Shown here piece after piece: positions 8,318 through 18,700 of a DNA stretch of 64,000 nt; positions within the stretch are counted from its first letter, which is position 1, and the number at the start of each line of letters is the position of its first letter. The notes beneath the pieces were generated by a model. It was not told the origin of the DNA. It saw nothing but the letters and a program-made list of their open reading frames with translations, and did no database searches. The stretch is from contig JAOSJP010000001.1 of assembly GCA_027494015.1 (NCBI GenBank), positions 372,001 through 436,000 of the forward strand. Reading direction: 5' to 3'. Source of the DNA: Anaerolineae bacterium (GTDB lineage Bacteria > Chloroflexota > Anaerolineae > Aggregatilineales > Aggregatilineaceae). Made by a program: the position numbers and the translations under genes.

Positions 8318-9410
8318 TCAGCGCTCGGCCTGCACGCGCGAGGCGAGATAGGCTTCCATGAAGGCATCCAGGTCGCCATCGAGCACGGCGTGGGTGTTGC
8401 CCGTCTCGTGGTCGGTGCGCAGGTCTTTGACCAACTGGTAGGGGTGGAGCACGTAGGAGCGAATCTGGTTGCCCCAGGCGGCGCTGACGTGCTCGCCTTT
8501 CAGCGCGGCGAACTCCTCCTCCTGCTTCTGGCGTTCCAGGTCGAGCAGGCGCATCTTGAGCACTTGCAGGGCGCGCTCTTTGTTCTGGGCCTGGCTGCGC
8601 TCGTTCTGGCAGCTCACCACGAGGCCCGTTGGCAGGTGGGTGATGCGGATGGCCGTCTCGTTCTTCTGGACGTTCTGGCCGCCCGCGCCGCTGCTGCGAA
8701 AGGTGTCTATCTGCAGGTCTTTCTCGTCAATCTCGATATCTACGTCTTCCTGTACGTCCGGCCAGACCTCGACCAGGCAGAAAGATGTGTGGCGGCGGTG
8801 ATTGGAGTCGAAGGGGCTGAGACGCACCAGACGATGCACGCCGCGCTCTGAGCGCAGGTAGCCGAACACGTAGTCGCCCTGCAGGGCGACGGTGACGCTC
8901 TTGATCCCGGCCTCGTCGCCGGGCATCTCGGCGACGATCTCGGTCTTGAAGCCGCGCCGCTCGGCCCAACGCAGGTACATGCGCAGCAGCATCTCCGCCC
9001 AGTCCTGGGCGTCGGTGCCGCCCGCGCCGGCGTGAATAGCCAGGTAGGCGTCCTCGGCGTCGTACTTGCCGCTCAGCTTGGCGCGGAAGAGCAGCCCATC
9101 CACGATGGCCTGGAGGGCGTCGGCTTCGGCGGCAAGCTCCTCGGCCATGCTGTCGTCTTCGAACCCGGCCAATTCGAGCGCATCACCAATGCGCTGGCGG
9201 GTGTCCAGCCACGTCTTGACGCTGCCGCGCAGGCGGGCCGCCTGGCGCATGGCCCGCTGCGCGCTGTCGGGGTCGCTCCAGAAGTCAGGGCGGGCGCTCT
9301 GCTCTTCCAGGGCGGCTAGCTCGGTTTGCTGGCCCGCGAGGTCAAAGACGCTCCATAAGCTGCTCGACCGTCTGGCGCATCTCGTTAAGCCGGCTGATCA
9401 ACGCTTCCAT
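8318..9410 (-). CDS. prfB: Peptide chain release factor 2, programmed +1 frameshift
   Basis: Release factor 2 recognises UGA and UAA stops and triggers peptide release at the ribosome. The ATG at 9410 opens a 22-codon zero frame ending CTT TGA; a +1 shift at 9343 enters the main frame, giving 363 residues. The tripeptide anticodon SPF (LSPFDSNHRR) marks RF2 rather than RF1, and the catalytic GGQ is in SSGAGGQNVQKNETAIR. The gene starts 5 bases after the ftsY stop, so the two are coupled. An internal start near 9250 would remove the N-terminal domain and is rejected. Confidence 0.97.
9341..9354 (-). promoter_or_regulatory. prfB autoregulatory +1 frameshift site
   Basis: On the reverse strand the sequence is GGAG CGT CTT TGA C: a Shine-Dalgarno-like GGAG (9354-9351) three bases before the slippery CTT, followed by the in-frame stop TGA and C. 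This is the classic RF2 recoding signal. Low RF2 lets the ribosome pause at UGA and slip +1. Confidence 0.95.
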
Positions 9411-9415
9411 GATGG

Positions 9416-10327
9416 TTATTCCTCACTCCCGTTTTCGAACAGGCTGTCCACAAAGGCGGTTGGGTTGAAGAAGACGAGATCGTACATGGACTCGCCGATG
9501 CCGATGTAGTGCACCGGCAGGCCCAGCTCCTGCTGGATGGCGAAGAGCATCCCGCCTTTGGCCGTGCTGTCCAGCTTGGTGACGACCACCCCCGTCACGG
9601 CGACGGCTTCCTGAAACTTCTTGGCCTGGGTGAGGGCGTTCTGGCCGGTGGTGCCGTCGAGCACGAGCAGCGTTTCGTGCGGCGCGTCGGGGATGACTTT
9701 GCGCAGCACGTCGCGCACCTTGACCAGCTCGGCCATCAGGTTGAAGTTGCTGTGCAGGCGACCGGCGGTATCCACGATCAGCACTTCGGCCCCTCGCGCG
9801 CGCGCCGCGCTGACGGCATCGTAGACGACCGCGCCGGGATCGCTGCCGGGCTGCCCGGCGATGACCGGGACGCCGGCGCGCTCGCCCCACAGCTTGAGCT
9901 GGTCAATGGCCGCCGCGCGAAAGGTATCTCCGGCGGCCAGGATCACCTTGCGGTTGTTCAGGCGCATGCGGTAGGCCATCTTGCCGATGGAGGTCGTCTT
10001 GCCGGAGCCGTTGACGCCGGCGATCAGCACGACCGACAGCTCGCGCCCGCTCAGGTTGAGCGGCTGCGGCTCCATCAGCAGCTTGCGCAGCTCGTCTTTG
10101 AGCGCGGCGATCAGCTGATCCTGGCGCGTGATTCCGTCACGGCGCACGCGGCCTTGCATGGTCTCGATAAGCTGCATGGTCGTGCTGACGCCGACATCCG
10201 CCTGAAGCAGCAGGGCCTCGACCTCGTCCCAGCTATCTTCATCAATCTCGGTCGCGCCGATGGCCTGGGCAATGCGCCCGAAGAACGACTGGCGCGTGCG
10301 CTTCAGCCCGTCTCGTAGAGAAGCCAC
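9416..10327 (-). CDS. ftsY: Signal recognition particle receptor FtsY
   Basis: GTPase receptor that docks SRP-ribosome complexes on the membrane for co-translational insertion. 303 residues, with the four-helix N domain (residues 1-90) and G domain. Motifs: GVNGSGKTT (G1, 104-112), [21 protein letters not shown] (G3), [10 protein letters not shown] (G4) and the C-terminal [22 protein letters not shown]. The acidic A domain of Gram-negative FtsY is absent, as in many Gram-positive-type bacteria. First gene of the ftsY-prfB pair. Confidence 0.97.
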   Translation of the reverse strand: MASLRDGLKRTRQSFFGRIAQAIGATEIDEDSWDEVEALLLQADVGVSTTMQLIETMQGRVRRDGITRQDQLIAALKDELRKLLMEPQPLNLSGRELSVVLIAGVNGSGKTTSIGKMAYRMRLNNRKVILAAGDTFRAAAIDQLKLWGERAGVPVIAGQPGSDPGAVVYDAVSAARARGAEVLIVDTAGRLHSNFNLMAELVKVRDVLRKVIPDAPHETLLVLDGTTGQNALTQAKKFQEAVAVTGVVVTKLDSTAKGGMLFAIQQELGLPVHYIGIGESMYDLVFFNPTAFVDSLFENGSEE

Positions 10328-10410
10328 GATTCTTCACCCTTCGTGCTTGTATTATCCGCAGTGTTCGGCGGCATGGCTGCCGCCCCGCTGCCTGCGCGGG
10401 CAGCCGCTCC

Positions 10411-10439
10411 ATTATAGTCAATCCGGGCGCGAAAGACTA
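10411..10439 (-). promoter_or_regulatory. Candidate ftsY promoter
   Basis: A perfect TATAAT lies on the reverse strand at 10416-10411; the matching -35 at 17 bp (TAGTCT, 10439-10434) is poor. The roughly 80-base leader holds a GC-rich hairpin (CGGCTGCC / GGCAGCCA arms). Confidence 0.45.
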
Positions 10440-10450
10440 TGGTCAAGGGC

Positions 10451-10520
10451 GGGATTGCGGATTGCGGATTGCGAATTGCGGATTGCGGATTGCGAATTGC
10501 GGATTGCGAATTGCGGATTG
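10451..10520. repeat. Heptanucleotide tandem array, ten units
   Basis: Ten consecutive 7-mers (one GGGATTG, then CGGATTG or CGAATTG) run from 10451 to 10520 without interruption. A second array of the same units lies at 27597-27642, and both begin GCGGGATTGCGGATTGCG. It resembles the short tandem repeats (STRR) described in cyanobacteria. It lies upstream of lepA and away from ftsY. Confidence 0.9.
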
Positions 10521-10579
10521 GAAAGTCCTCTCTCCGCAGGCGATGCTGTTGGCGAGCTACGAGACCACATTGAGAAGTT

Positions 10580-10684
10580 CCCCCCATCCCCGGCCCTTCC
10601 CCCACGAGGGGGGAAGAGAGAAAAGTGGCGGGCCTGCTCCCCTTCCCTCTGCGCAGCGTGGGGGAAGGGGCTGGGGATGGGGGG
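10580..10684. repeat. G/C-run inverted repeat
   Basis: Arms at 10580-10605 (CCCCCCATCCCC...CCTTCCCCCAC) and 10658-10684 (GTGGGGGAAGG...GGGGATGGGGGG) pair closely around about 50 bases that include a smaller CTTCCCCCAC/GGGGGGAAG hairpin. Similar C-run/G-run repeats occur at 22523-22620 and 27820-27900. It is non-coding. Confidence 0.7.
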
Positions 10685-10743
10685 CACATGGCAGCCAGTG
10701 CCCACTCCATTTCAACCGAATTCGATACACTACCGCTAATGCC

Positions 10744-10772
10744 TGTCCAACCCCTGTCAGGTACGTTATACT
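10744..10772 (+). promoter_or_regulatory. Possible lepA promoter
   Basis: TATACT at 10767-10772 is 17 bp downstream of TGTCCA (10744-10749). The -35 is weak. It is the only reasonable candidate in the 60 bases before lepA. Confidence 0.35.
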
Positions 10773-10830
10773 TGGGGTTGGAGGCAGTGCTCACAACGCG
10801 GCATCACCGACACAGAAACGTGCCGAACTC

Positions 10831-12640
10831 ATGGACAAAGCCAGGATTCGTAATTTCTCGATCATCGCCCACATTGATCACGGCAAGAGCACGCTGGCCG
10901 ACCGGATGCTCCAACTGACCGGCACCGTCTCCGAGCGCGACATGCACGAGCAGGTGCTCGACGACATGGAGCTGGAGCGCGAGCGCGGCGTGACGATCAA
11001 GGCGTCGGCGGTGCGCATGAACTACACCGCCAGCGATGGCGAGACCTACGAGATGAACCTGATTGACACGCCCGGCCACGTGGACTTCTCCTACGAGGTC
11101 AGCCGGGCGCTGCAGGCGTGCGAGGGCGCAGTGCTCGTCGTGGACAGCACGCAGGGCATCGAGGCGCAGACGCTGGCCAACCTGTACATGGCCCTCGAGC
11201 AGGACCTGGAGATCGTGGCGGTCGTCAACAAGACCGACCTGCCCGCCGCGCAGCCCGACGAGATCGCGCAGGAGATCGAAGACCTGATTGGCATTGACGC
11301 CGCCGACGTGCTGCAAGTGAGCGCCAAGACGGGCCGGAACGTTGAGCAGGTGCTTGAAGCGGTTGTCCGCCACATCCCACCCCCCAGTAGGCAGCGCGGA
11401 TGTGCCGGCGCGCGCGCTGATCTTCGACAGCCATTACGACGCCTACAAAGGCGTGATCGCTTATGTGCGCGTCTTCGACGGCACGATCCGCAAGACGGAC
11501 GGCCTGCGCATGATGGCGACGGGCGTGATGATGGAGCCGGTGGAGATCGGCGTGTTCAGCCCCGGCATGAAGCCGGTGGACAGCCTGACGGCGGGCGAGG
11601 TGGGCTACATTGCCACCGGCCTGAAGACGGTGCGCGAGTGCCGCGTCGGTGACACGGTGACGCTGGCGCAGGGCGGGGCCGAGACGCCGCTGCCGGGCTA
11701 CAAGCAGGCCAAGCCGATGGTCTTCGCCGGCTTCTACCCGTCCGACAACGACGACTACGACGACCTGCGCGACGCGCTGGAAAAGCTCCAACTGAATGAT
11801 GCGTCGCTGGTCTACCAGCCAGAGACATCGGTGGCGCTCAACTTCGGCTTTCGCGTGGGGTTTCTGGGGCTGTTCCACATGGACATCATCCAGGAACGGC
11901 TGGAGCGCGAATACGACCTGGACCTGGTGGCCACGTCGCCCAGCGTGGAGTACCAGGTCGTGCTGCACGACGGTCAGATGATCATCATTCACAGCCCGTC
12001 TGAGCTGCCGGACGAGAGCACCATCGCCGAAATCCGCGAACCCTGGATGACCATCGAAATCTTCACGCCGGAGGAGTTCATCGGGCCGATCATGGACCTG
12101 GTGACCGGCAAGCGCGGCGAGTACCTGAGCATGGAGTACCTGGACGCCAAGCGCGTGCAGCTCAAGTACAAGATTCCCCTGGCCGAGCTGATCGTGGATT
12201 TCTACGACCGGCTGAAATCCGTCACGCGCGGCTACGCCAGCCTGGACTACCACTTCGACCAGTACCGCGCTGAGAGGCTGGTCAAGCTGGACGTGCTGGT
12301 GAACAAGGTGCCTGTTGACGCGCTGGCGCTGATCGTGCACGAGGACGTAGCGTTCAACAAGGGCCAGCGGCTGGTTTCCAGGCTGAAGCGGCTGATCCCG
12401 CGCCAACTGTACGAGGTGCCGATCCAGGCGGCGGTCGGCAAGCGCGTGGTCAGCCGGGCCAATGTCAAGGCGCTGCGCAAAGATGTGCTGGCGAAGTGCT
12501 ATGGCGGCGATGTCACGCGCAAGAAAAAGCTGCTGGAAAAACAGAAGAAGGGCAAGAAGCGCCTGAAGATGATCGGGAACGTCGAAGTCCCCCAGGAAGC
12601 ATTTATGGCTGTGCTGAGGCTAGATGACGATGACGACTAA
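10831..12640 (+). CDS. lepA: Elongation factor 4 (LepA), reading frame broken by one base
   Basis: Translational GTPase that acts on stalled or mistranslocated ribosomes. The ATG at 10831 gives [21 protein letters not shown], with G1 [10 protein letters not shown]3 DTPGH and G4 NKTDLP. The frame then breaks at the C6 run 11380-11385: the N-terminal frame goes from HIPPP into non-LepA sequence, while the next frame resumes [21 protein letters not shown]. Removing one C restores a 602-residue protein, the normal LepA length. The C-terminal LepA-specific domain and the lysine-rich end are intact, so the break looks like a one-base insertion, probably technical. It ends in an Asp run that overlaps the acetyltransferase start. 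Confidence 0.95.
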
Positions 12641-13226
12641 CCAATGCAGACCCGATTTTCTCCCCGTGCCCCAACTTGTCCAGGGCGAGCGTCTGGTGAT
12701 CCGTCCCTCAGCGCGCGACGATGCGCCCCACCTGAAGAAGTGGTGGAATGATCCGCTGGTGACTACGCCAGGCGGCAACCTGGCAGGGATGCAATACGAC
12801 GACGCGGATATGGAGGACTGGTTCCAGCGGTATGTGGACGGGCGCGAGTGCAGCACGCACTTCATCATCTGTCTGCGCGACGCGAACGAGCGCCCGATCG
12901 GTGAGTTCTATATCGCCAGCGACGACCGGCCCGGCTGCGTGGAGTGCGCGCTGATCATTGGTGAGACCGATCTGTGGGGCAACGGCTACGGCAGCGAGGC
13001 GCTGGGTGCCTATGCTGAGGCGCTGTTTGCGTCCGGGCTGTGCGAGGCGCTGCGCATGGACATGCGCGTGGACAATGCCCGCGCCGTGCGCATGGCGCAG
13101 AAGGTCGGTTTTGTGGTGGAGCATGTGTGGGCCAACGGCACGTTCCAGACGCTGTTTCTCTCCAGGGCCGCCTTCGAGCTGCGGAAGCTGCGCCAGGCCG
13201 AGGTCGAGGCTGGGCCGCATCGCTAG
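12624..13226 (+). CDS. GNAT family N-acetyltransferase (RimJ/RimL type)
   Basis: 200 residues. Starts 17 bases before the lepA stop, so it is translationally coupled. The RimL-like pattern is visible: GERLVIRPSARDDAPHLKKWWNDP near the start, ALIIGETDLWGNGYGSEAL (acetyl-CoA-binding R/Q-x-x-G-x-G/A region, with GNGYG) at residues about 112-130, and LRMDMRVDNARAVRMAQKVGFVVE, the typical final helix. These enzymes acetylate protein N-termini or small molecules such as amino acids. The target is unknown. An ATG at 12630 is an alternative start. Its stop codon shares the CTAG at 13223-13226 with the opposing gene. Confidence 0.88.
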   Translation: MTMTTNQCRPDFLPVPQLVQGERLVIRPSARDDAPHLKKWWNDPLVTTPGGNLAGMQYDDADMEDWFQRYVDGRECSTHFIICLRDANERPIGEFYIASDDRPGCVECALIIGETDLWGNGYGSEALGAYAEALFASGLCEALRMDMRVDNARAVRMAQKVGFVVEHVWANGTFQTLFLSRAAFELRKLRQAEVEAGPHR

Positions 13227-13849
13227 CGCGGCGCGGCTGCGTCCAGCCAGCGGCTGACGGTTGCGCTCATGGCCGGCGGCAGGACGCCGGCCTCGGCGAG
13301 CGGGCCGAGCAGGTCGCGCAGCGCGAACAGCGTCCTCACACGGTAGCCATGCGCTGTCAGTTGGGCGCTGGCACCGAGGTCCAGGTCGAGCACTGCGAGC
13401 ACATCCCCCACATTCAACCCCACGCGGTGAGCCAGCGCGATCAGGTGCTGCGCCTGGTCCGCGCCCTCCAACACATCGGCCAGCAGCAACGTGGGGTGGC
13501 CCACGTCGTAAGCGCCCTCGATGGCGAAGGCGGCGGTGTGGTCACGCACGTCCCCGTAGGGATAGGTCATGGGCAGGCCGGTGCGCAGGCTGAGCGCGAC
13601 GCCGAGCGGGATGGCATCCTGCGTGGTGAGGACGCGGTCGGCCAGCGCGCCTTCCAGCGCGCCAGTCAGGGCGCTGGCCACGTCAGCCAGCAGAGCCGGG
13701 TACGAAGGCAGCCAGCGCAGCCTGACCAACAGCGGCCAGGTTGTTCCGTCGGGGTGGGCGAACCTGCCGAACTGGATCAGCCCTGCTTCGGCCAGCCTGA
13801 AGGCCAGCGCGGGCGGATCGGCGGGCAGCGGCGTGCCGGGCAGACTCAT
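13223..13849 (-). CDS. Orotate phosphoribosyltransferase-like protein with degenerate PRPP loop
   Basis: 208 residues. The ATG at 13849 overlaps the cinA stop in ATGA. The order of elements follows OPRTases: FGRFAHPDGTTWPLLVRLRWL at the start, DRVLTTQDAIPLGVALSLRTGLPMTYPYG in the middle, then PTLLLADVLEGADQAQHLIALAHRVGLNVGDVLAVLDLD and YRVRTLFALRDLL. In active enzymes the PRPP loop is a DD-x-x-(T/S)-(T/S)-G pattern; here it reads ADVLEGAD, lacking both the paired acids and the Thr-Gly. It may have lost catalysis or act as a sensor. Confidence in the fold is moderate. Confidence 0.65.
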   Translation of the reverse strand: MSLPGTPLPADPPALAFRLAEAGLIQFGRFAHPDGTTWPLLVRLRWLPSYPALLADVASALTGALEGALADRVLTTQDAIPLGVALSLRTGLPMTYPYGDVRDHTAAFAIEGAYDVGHPTLLLADVLEGADQAQHLIALAHRVGLNVGDVLAVLDLDLGASAQLTAHGYRVRTLFALRDLLGPLAEAGVLPPAMSATVSRWLDAAAPR

Positions 13850-15033
13850 GCGTCCATCTCGCGCACAAGCTGCCAGGCCATGCCCATCGCCCATGTCCCT
13901 GCCCAGGCGGGGGATTCGACATCGGCGCCGCCGAACCTGTAACGGCGAATGCGCTCTTTGTCGCGGGTGAGGGCAGCGATGCCGGTGCCTTCGTCGTCGG
14001 TCACAAAGGCAATGGCAACGGTCGCGCCTGTGTCGTCCAGCAGGCGGCGTGCTTCGTGGCGCGCGATCTGACTGTAGTCAAGCGGCGCAGCGTCCTCACC
14101 GAGCCGGGCAGCCAGCGCGCGCAGGTCTGGCTCGTGAACGCGAGCGATGACCACGTCCTCATGACCGAAGCGGCGGGCGAACGACTCGTCTTCAGGCCCG
14201 GCATAGCTGACCGCCAGCGTGAGCTGGCGCTGGCGGAGCAGAGCGAGAAGCGCCTCGTCAAGCTCGGTCTTGTCCAGGCCGAAGATGTAGCTGCCCAGTC
14301 GCGCGCGGATGATCGTCTCGGCCTGGGCGATCAGCGCGTCGGCCTCGGCCTCGGTGTCGGCGCGGGCGGTGATGCGAATGTCCGTCTGGCCGGTGTGGGC
14401 GGCCAGACCGACGGTGGGGTTGCTCCATGTCTCCAGATCGGCGATCTGCGTGTCAATGAGGCTTTCGCCGATGCCGGCAGTGCGCAGCACGCGCGCCTTG
14501 ATGATGCCTTTGCCGCCCATGCGCTCGCGCAGGTAGGGGATCACCGTCTGGGCCAGGATGTCTTTCATCTCGCGCGGGACGCCCGGCAGGCTGATCACAG
14601 CGCCCTGGGGGGTTTCGACAATGAAGCAGGGAGCGGTGCCCAGCCGGTTGGTGACGGGAATCGATCCAGCGGGGATATAGGCTTGCACGCGGTTGTTGTC
14701 GCTCATCTGCGCGCCAAGCTGCTCGAACCGCTCGCGAATCTGCTCAAACAGGTCTGGGCGGAACTCCAGCTCGCGGTTGGTGGCCAGGGCGACACCCTGG
14801 CGGGTCATGTCGTCTACGGTGGGGCCGAGGCCGCCGGTGGTGATGACGACATCGGAGCGGGCCAGCGCAGTGCGAAGGGCGTCGGCGATGCGCTCGGTGT
14901 TGTCGCCGACGGTGGTCAGGTAATAGATGTTCACGCCAATGTCACGCAGTTGGCGGGTGAGGTAGGCTGAGTTTGTGTCCACGATCTCGCCCAGCAGCAG
15001 CTCAGTGCCAATGGTGACGATTTCCGCCTTCAT
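13846..15033 (-). CDS. cinA: CinA-family protein with altered C-terminal deamidase domain
   Basis: 395 residues. The ATG at 15033 follows GAGGAG; the longer upstream frame runs into the repeat element and is rejected. Residues 1-170 are a molybdopterin-binding-like CinA domain: AEIVTIGTELLLGEIVDTNS, TTGGLGPTVDDMTRQGVA and GTAPCFIVETPQGAVISLPGVPREM. A middle domain follows. In the last 135 residues, where NMN deamidase CinA has an ESCTGG motif, this protein has LAVSYAGPEDES, so the nucleophile region is not conserved. The N-terminal function (ADP-ribose/NMN metabolism in the family) may remain. It overlaps the OPRT-like gene by 4 bp. Confidence 0.85.
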   Translation of the reverse strand: MKAEIVTIGTELLLGEIVDTNSAYLTRQLRDIGVNIYYLTTVGDNTERIADALRTALARSDVVITTGGLGPTVDDMTRQGVALATNRELEFRPDLFEQIRERFEQLGAQMSDNNRVQAYIPAGSIPVTNRLGTAPCFIVETPQGAVISLPGVPREMKDILAQTVIPYLRERMGGKGIIKARVLRTAGIGESLIDTQIADLETWSNPTVGLAAHTGQTDIRITARADTEAEADALIAQAETIIRARLGSYIFGLDKTELDEALLALLRQRQLTLAVSYAGPEDESFARRFGHEDVVIARVHEPDLRALAARLGEDAAPLDYSQIARHEARRLLDDTGATVAIAFVTDDEGTGIAALTRDKERIRRYRFGGADVESPAWAGTWAMGMAWQLVREMDA

Positions 15034-15122
15034 AGACGATAGCTCCTCAAGCATTTCACGGGGTCGAAGACCGCCTAGTATAGCACAATCCAGAGGCAAG
15101 CCCAGCGTAACGGGCAGAAAAC

Positions 15123-15317
15123 GGGTGCGTGCAAAGGTTGACAGCGACTTGCTTGACGTGGAGGTATTGACCTCACCCCCTGTCCTCGCTACGCTCGGCC
15201 TTTCCCCCTCTCCGCTGGCGGAGAGGGGGAGGTGAGGCGCGTCAGCGCCGAGCGGGGGTGAGGTCAACCAGGACGCGGCAGAGCAGTGCCCCTACTTGAT
15301 AGGTTTCGCACGCACCC
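15123..15317. mobile_element. MITE-like element, full-length copy
   Basis: 195 bp between GGGTGCGTGCAAAG (15123-15136) and TTTCGCACGCACCC (ending 15317), with the same internal large hairpin and the small hairpin GAGCAGTGCCCCTAC. Flanks CAGAAAAC and AACCGAGA show no clear target duplication. It lies between divergent cinA and rpoC. Its right end is 18 bp before the rpoC -35. Confidence 0.8.
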
Positions 15318-15334
15318 AACCGAGAAAATGAGGC

Positions 15335-15363
15335 TTGGAAGGGGGTGGTAAGTTTGGTATAAT
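15335..15363 (+). promoter_or_regulatory. rpoC promoter
   Basis: TTGGAA (15335-15340), a 17-bp spacer and a perfect TATAAT (15358-15363). It would give a leader of about 335 nt before rpoC. Confidence 0.75.
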
Positions 15364-15370
15364 CAGGTGT

Positions 15371-15704
15371 TGGCAAATGCAGCGACGCGATCACGAGTCG
15401 GGGCCGGATGCGCTCCGGTCGCCAGAGAACCAGAAGTGGGCGCGGCACCCTGCTGCACTGGCCCGCAGGTTGGGTAGAGCGGAACGGGTCGGTCAAGTTG
15501 ATTTTCACCCCAGCCCATGATGCGGGATCACCAATCCGAGCGCTGGAACGCGAGTTTCATGCGCTGTTTTTGCTTGGCAGCGAGTGGGCAAGCTGCTAAC
15601 TCTGCACAAGCCTGACTCCACATTCATCAGCGGATTTCGACCATCACGTGGATTCACGTCACGCCAGTTGGATACCGTAAGAGAAGCGCACAGGAGGGCA
15701 CGCC
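15371..15704 (+). other. Long untranslated leader of rpoC
   Basis: This stretch of about 334 bases between the promoter and the rpoC start has no convincing gene. It contains inverted segments such as CCGGATGCGCTCCGG near 15406, a T-run near 15567 and an AGGAGG ribosome-binding site at about 15690. It could fold into an attenuator, but no known riboswitch or leader class is recognised. Confidence 0.4.
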
Positions 15705-18700
15705 TTGGAGGCGAAAGACTTTAGCGCACTGCGCATCAGTTTGGCTTCTCCCGAACAGATTCGCTCCTGGTCGTATGGCGAGGTGACCAAGCCAGAGACG
15801 ATCAACTACCGGCGCTTGCGCCCTGAAAAGGACGGCTTGTTCTGCGAGGCGATCTTCGGCCCCACCAAAGACTACCAGTGCTACTGCGGCAAGTACAAGA
15901 ACGTGCGCTATCGCGGGATTGTCTGCGACAAGTGCGGTGTGGAGGTCACCCGCTCGTCGGTTCGCCGCGAGCGGCTGGGCCATATTGAGCTGGCCGCGCC
16001 TGTCGCGCACGTGTGGTACACGCGGCGCGTGCCGAGCTATCTCGGCATCCTGCTGGATGTCAGCCGGCGCAACCTGGATCGCGTGCTGTACTTCGCCCAG
16101 TACGTGATCACGCATGTGGATGAAGAAGCGCGGCAGAAGGCCCTGCGCCGCCTGGACGAGGACCTGACGCTGCAAGAGGCGCAGATCCGCGCGGAGTCTG
16201 AAGGGCAGCAGGCCGAAGTGCGCACCGGGCGGCAGGATGATCTGACCGACCTGGATACAGCCCAGGCCGAGATCAACGCTCGCTTTGATGACGAGCGCGC
16301 GCGCCAGACCGAGATGGTGATGAGCGAGGCGCAGCGTCTCCAGGAGCGCATCGAGGCGCAGCTTGGCAACAAGCTGAAGGCGGCTCTTATCTTTGCTGCG
16401 GCGGGCGATGTGGTGATCGCCGCCAAGTCCGAAGAGGTGCGCAACGAGCTTCTGGGTGTGGTGCAGGAAGCGGCCAAAGGGCGCCTCAGCCGGATCGAAG
16501 AGGATGTCGAGGCGCGCCGGCTGAGCGAGATTGACCGCCTGCACATGCTCGCCAACGAACGCACGAGCGAGGCGGCGAGCGAGATTCAGGACATCCAGGG
16601 CCAGTTGGAGCGCCGCCTGGCCCGGCTGCACACTGTCTACGCCGAGGCGCGTGAAGAACTGCACTCGCTGGAACCGCTCCAATTCCTGGGCGAGCCGCGC
16701 TACCGCGAGCTAAAGCAGAAGTACGGCCAGGTGTTCAAGGCCAGCATGGGCGCTGAGGCGTTCCTTGAGATTCTCAAGCACATGAATCTTGAGAAGCTGC
16801 GCGATGAATTGTGGCACGAAGTGCGCTCGACGCGCAGCAAGCAGCGCCGCAAGAAGGCGACCAAGCGCCTGCGCGTGGTGGAGAGCCTGATCAAGAGCAA
16901 CAACCGCCCGGAGTGGATGATCCTGACGGTGCTGCCGGTGATCCCGCCCGATCTGCGCCCGATGGTGCAGCTTGACGGCGGGCGCTTCGCCACGTCCGAC
17001 CTCAACGACCTCTACCGGCGGGTGATCAACCGCAACAACCGCCTCAAGCGGCTGCTGGAATTGGGCGCGCCCGACGTGATCGTGCGCAACGAGAAGCGCA
17101 TGTTGCAGGAGGCGGTAGATAGCCTGATTGACAACAGCCAGCGCGGCAAGGCGCTGAGCCGGCGCGGGCGGCGCGAGCTAAAGTCGCTGAGCGATATGCT
17201 CAAGGGTAAGAAGGGTCGTTTCCGCCGCAATCTGCTGGGCAAGCGCGTGGACTATTCGGGCCGCTCGGTGATCGTGATCGGGCCGAAGCTGAAGCTCCAT
17301 CAGTGCGGCCTGCCCAAGATCATGGCCCTGGAGCTGTACCGTCCCTTTGTCATCAGCCGGCTGGTGCAGTACAAGTACGCCAGCAATGTCAAGGGGGCCA
17401 AGCGCATCATCGAGCGCGAGCGGCCCGAAGTGTGGGAAGTGCTGGAAGAGGTTATCCAGGAGCGGCCCGTGCTGCTCAACCGCGCGCCGACGCTGCACCG
17501 GCTGGGTATCCAGGCCTTTGAGCCGCTGCTGGTTGAGGGCAAGGCCATCCAGATTCACCCGCTGGTCTGCGCGGCGTTCAACGCCGACTTTGATGGCGAC
17601 CAGATGGCCGTGCACGTGCCGCTGAGCGACAAGGCCGTGCAGGAGGCCCGCGAGTTGATGCTGAGCACCAAGAACCTGCTCAAGCCTGCCGATGGCTCGC
17701 CAGTGGTGGCCCCATCGAAGGACATGGTGCTGGGCAACTACTACCTGACGATGGATCCCACCGCCGAGATCGTCTGCCTGCGAGAGCGCGCCGAGGAGTT
17801 CGCAACGTGGGAGTCGCTGCTGCGCGGGGGCTACCGCCTGGCTGCGGCAGACAACGCGGCGGGGCTGCGCCAGGTGGAGCAGCACGAGCTGGACTATGGC
17901 AATGAGCTGGTCGTGCTCAAAGACACGGTGGTAGATGGGCGCAAGGTCAAGGCGCTCGATCAACTGGTCGAGGGGCTGCTCAGCGGCGAGTTCGACGTTG
18001 TCGTGCACAATGCCTACGAGTTCCAGCAGTATCTGCACAAGAGACCAGATCTGCCGCTGGTGCTGGCGAACCTGCGCGAGCGCCGCCTGGTCGTGGACAT
18101 GGACGAGGTAGAGTATCTCTACGGCCTGGGCATGGTGGGCCTGCATACGCCGATCCTGCTGGGCAACTACTACGACGATCCGGATCGTCCGCCGCAGACC
18201 CAGCCAGAGCCTACCACGGTGGGCCGCGCGCTGTTCAACCGCATCCTGCCGGACGACATGCGCTTCGTGCAGGAGACGCTCTCCAAGAAGAGCCTGCAGA
18301 GGCTGGTGGCGCGCGTCTACCAGCGTTATGGCGCAGACCGCACGACGGATGTGGTGGACGCCATCAAGAATATCGGCTTCCACTACGCCACCGTGTCCGG
18401 CACGACGATAGCCGTCTCGGACCTGACTGAGCCTCCTGAGCGCAACAGCATCCTCGACGAGGCGCAACAGATGGTCGAGACGGCGCAGCGTGACTTCCGG
18501 CGCGGCCTGCTCACCGAAGAAGAGCGTTACCAGATCACCATTGACAGGTGGAACCGCGCCAAGTCCGATCTGAATGATGTCATCAGCGACGGACTGGACC
18601 CGTTCGGGCCGATTGCAGTCATGGCGCTTTCCGGTTCGACGAAAGGCGGTTTCGGCCCGATCACGCAGTTGGTAGGGATGCGCGGCTTGATGGCCGACCC

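Noticed and set aside
10451..10520. CRISPR array
   Set aside because: The 7-bp period and lack of spacers make it a simple tandem repeat.
10462..10830. N-terminal extension of lepA through the heptamer array
   Set aside because: The upstream codons translate repeats ([12 protein letters not shown]). LepA proteins begin at [20 protein letters not shown], which is at 10831.
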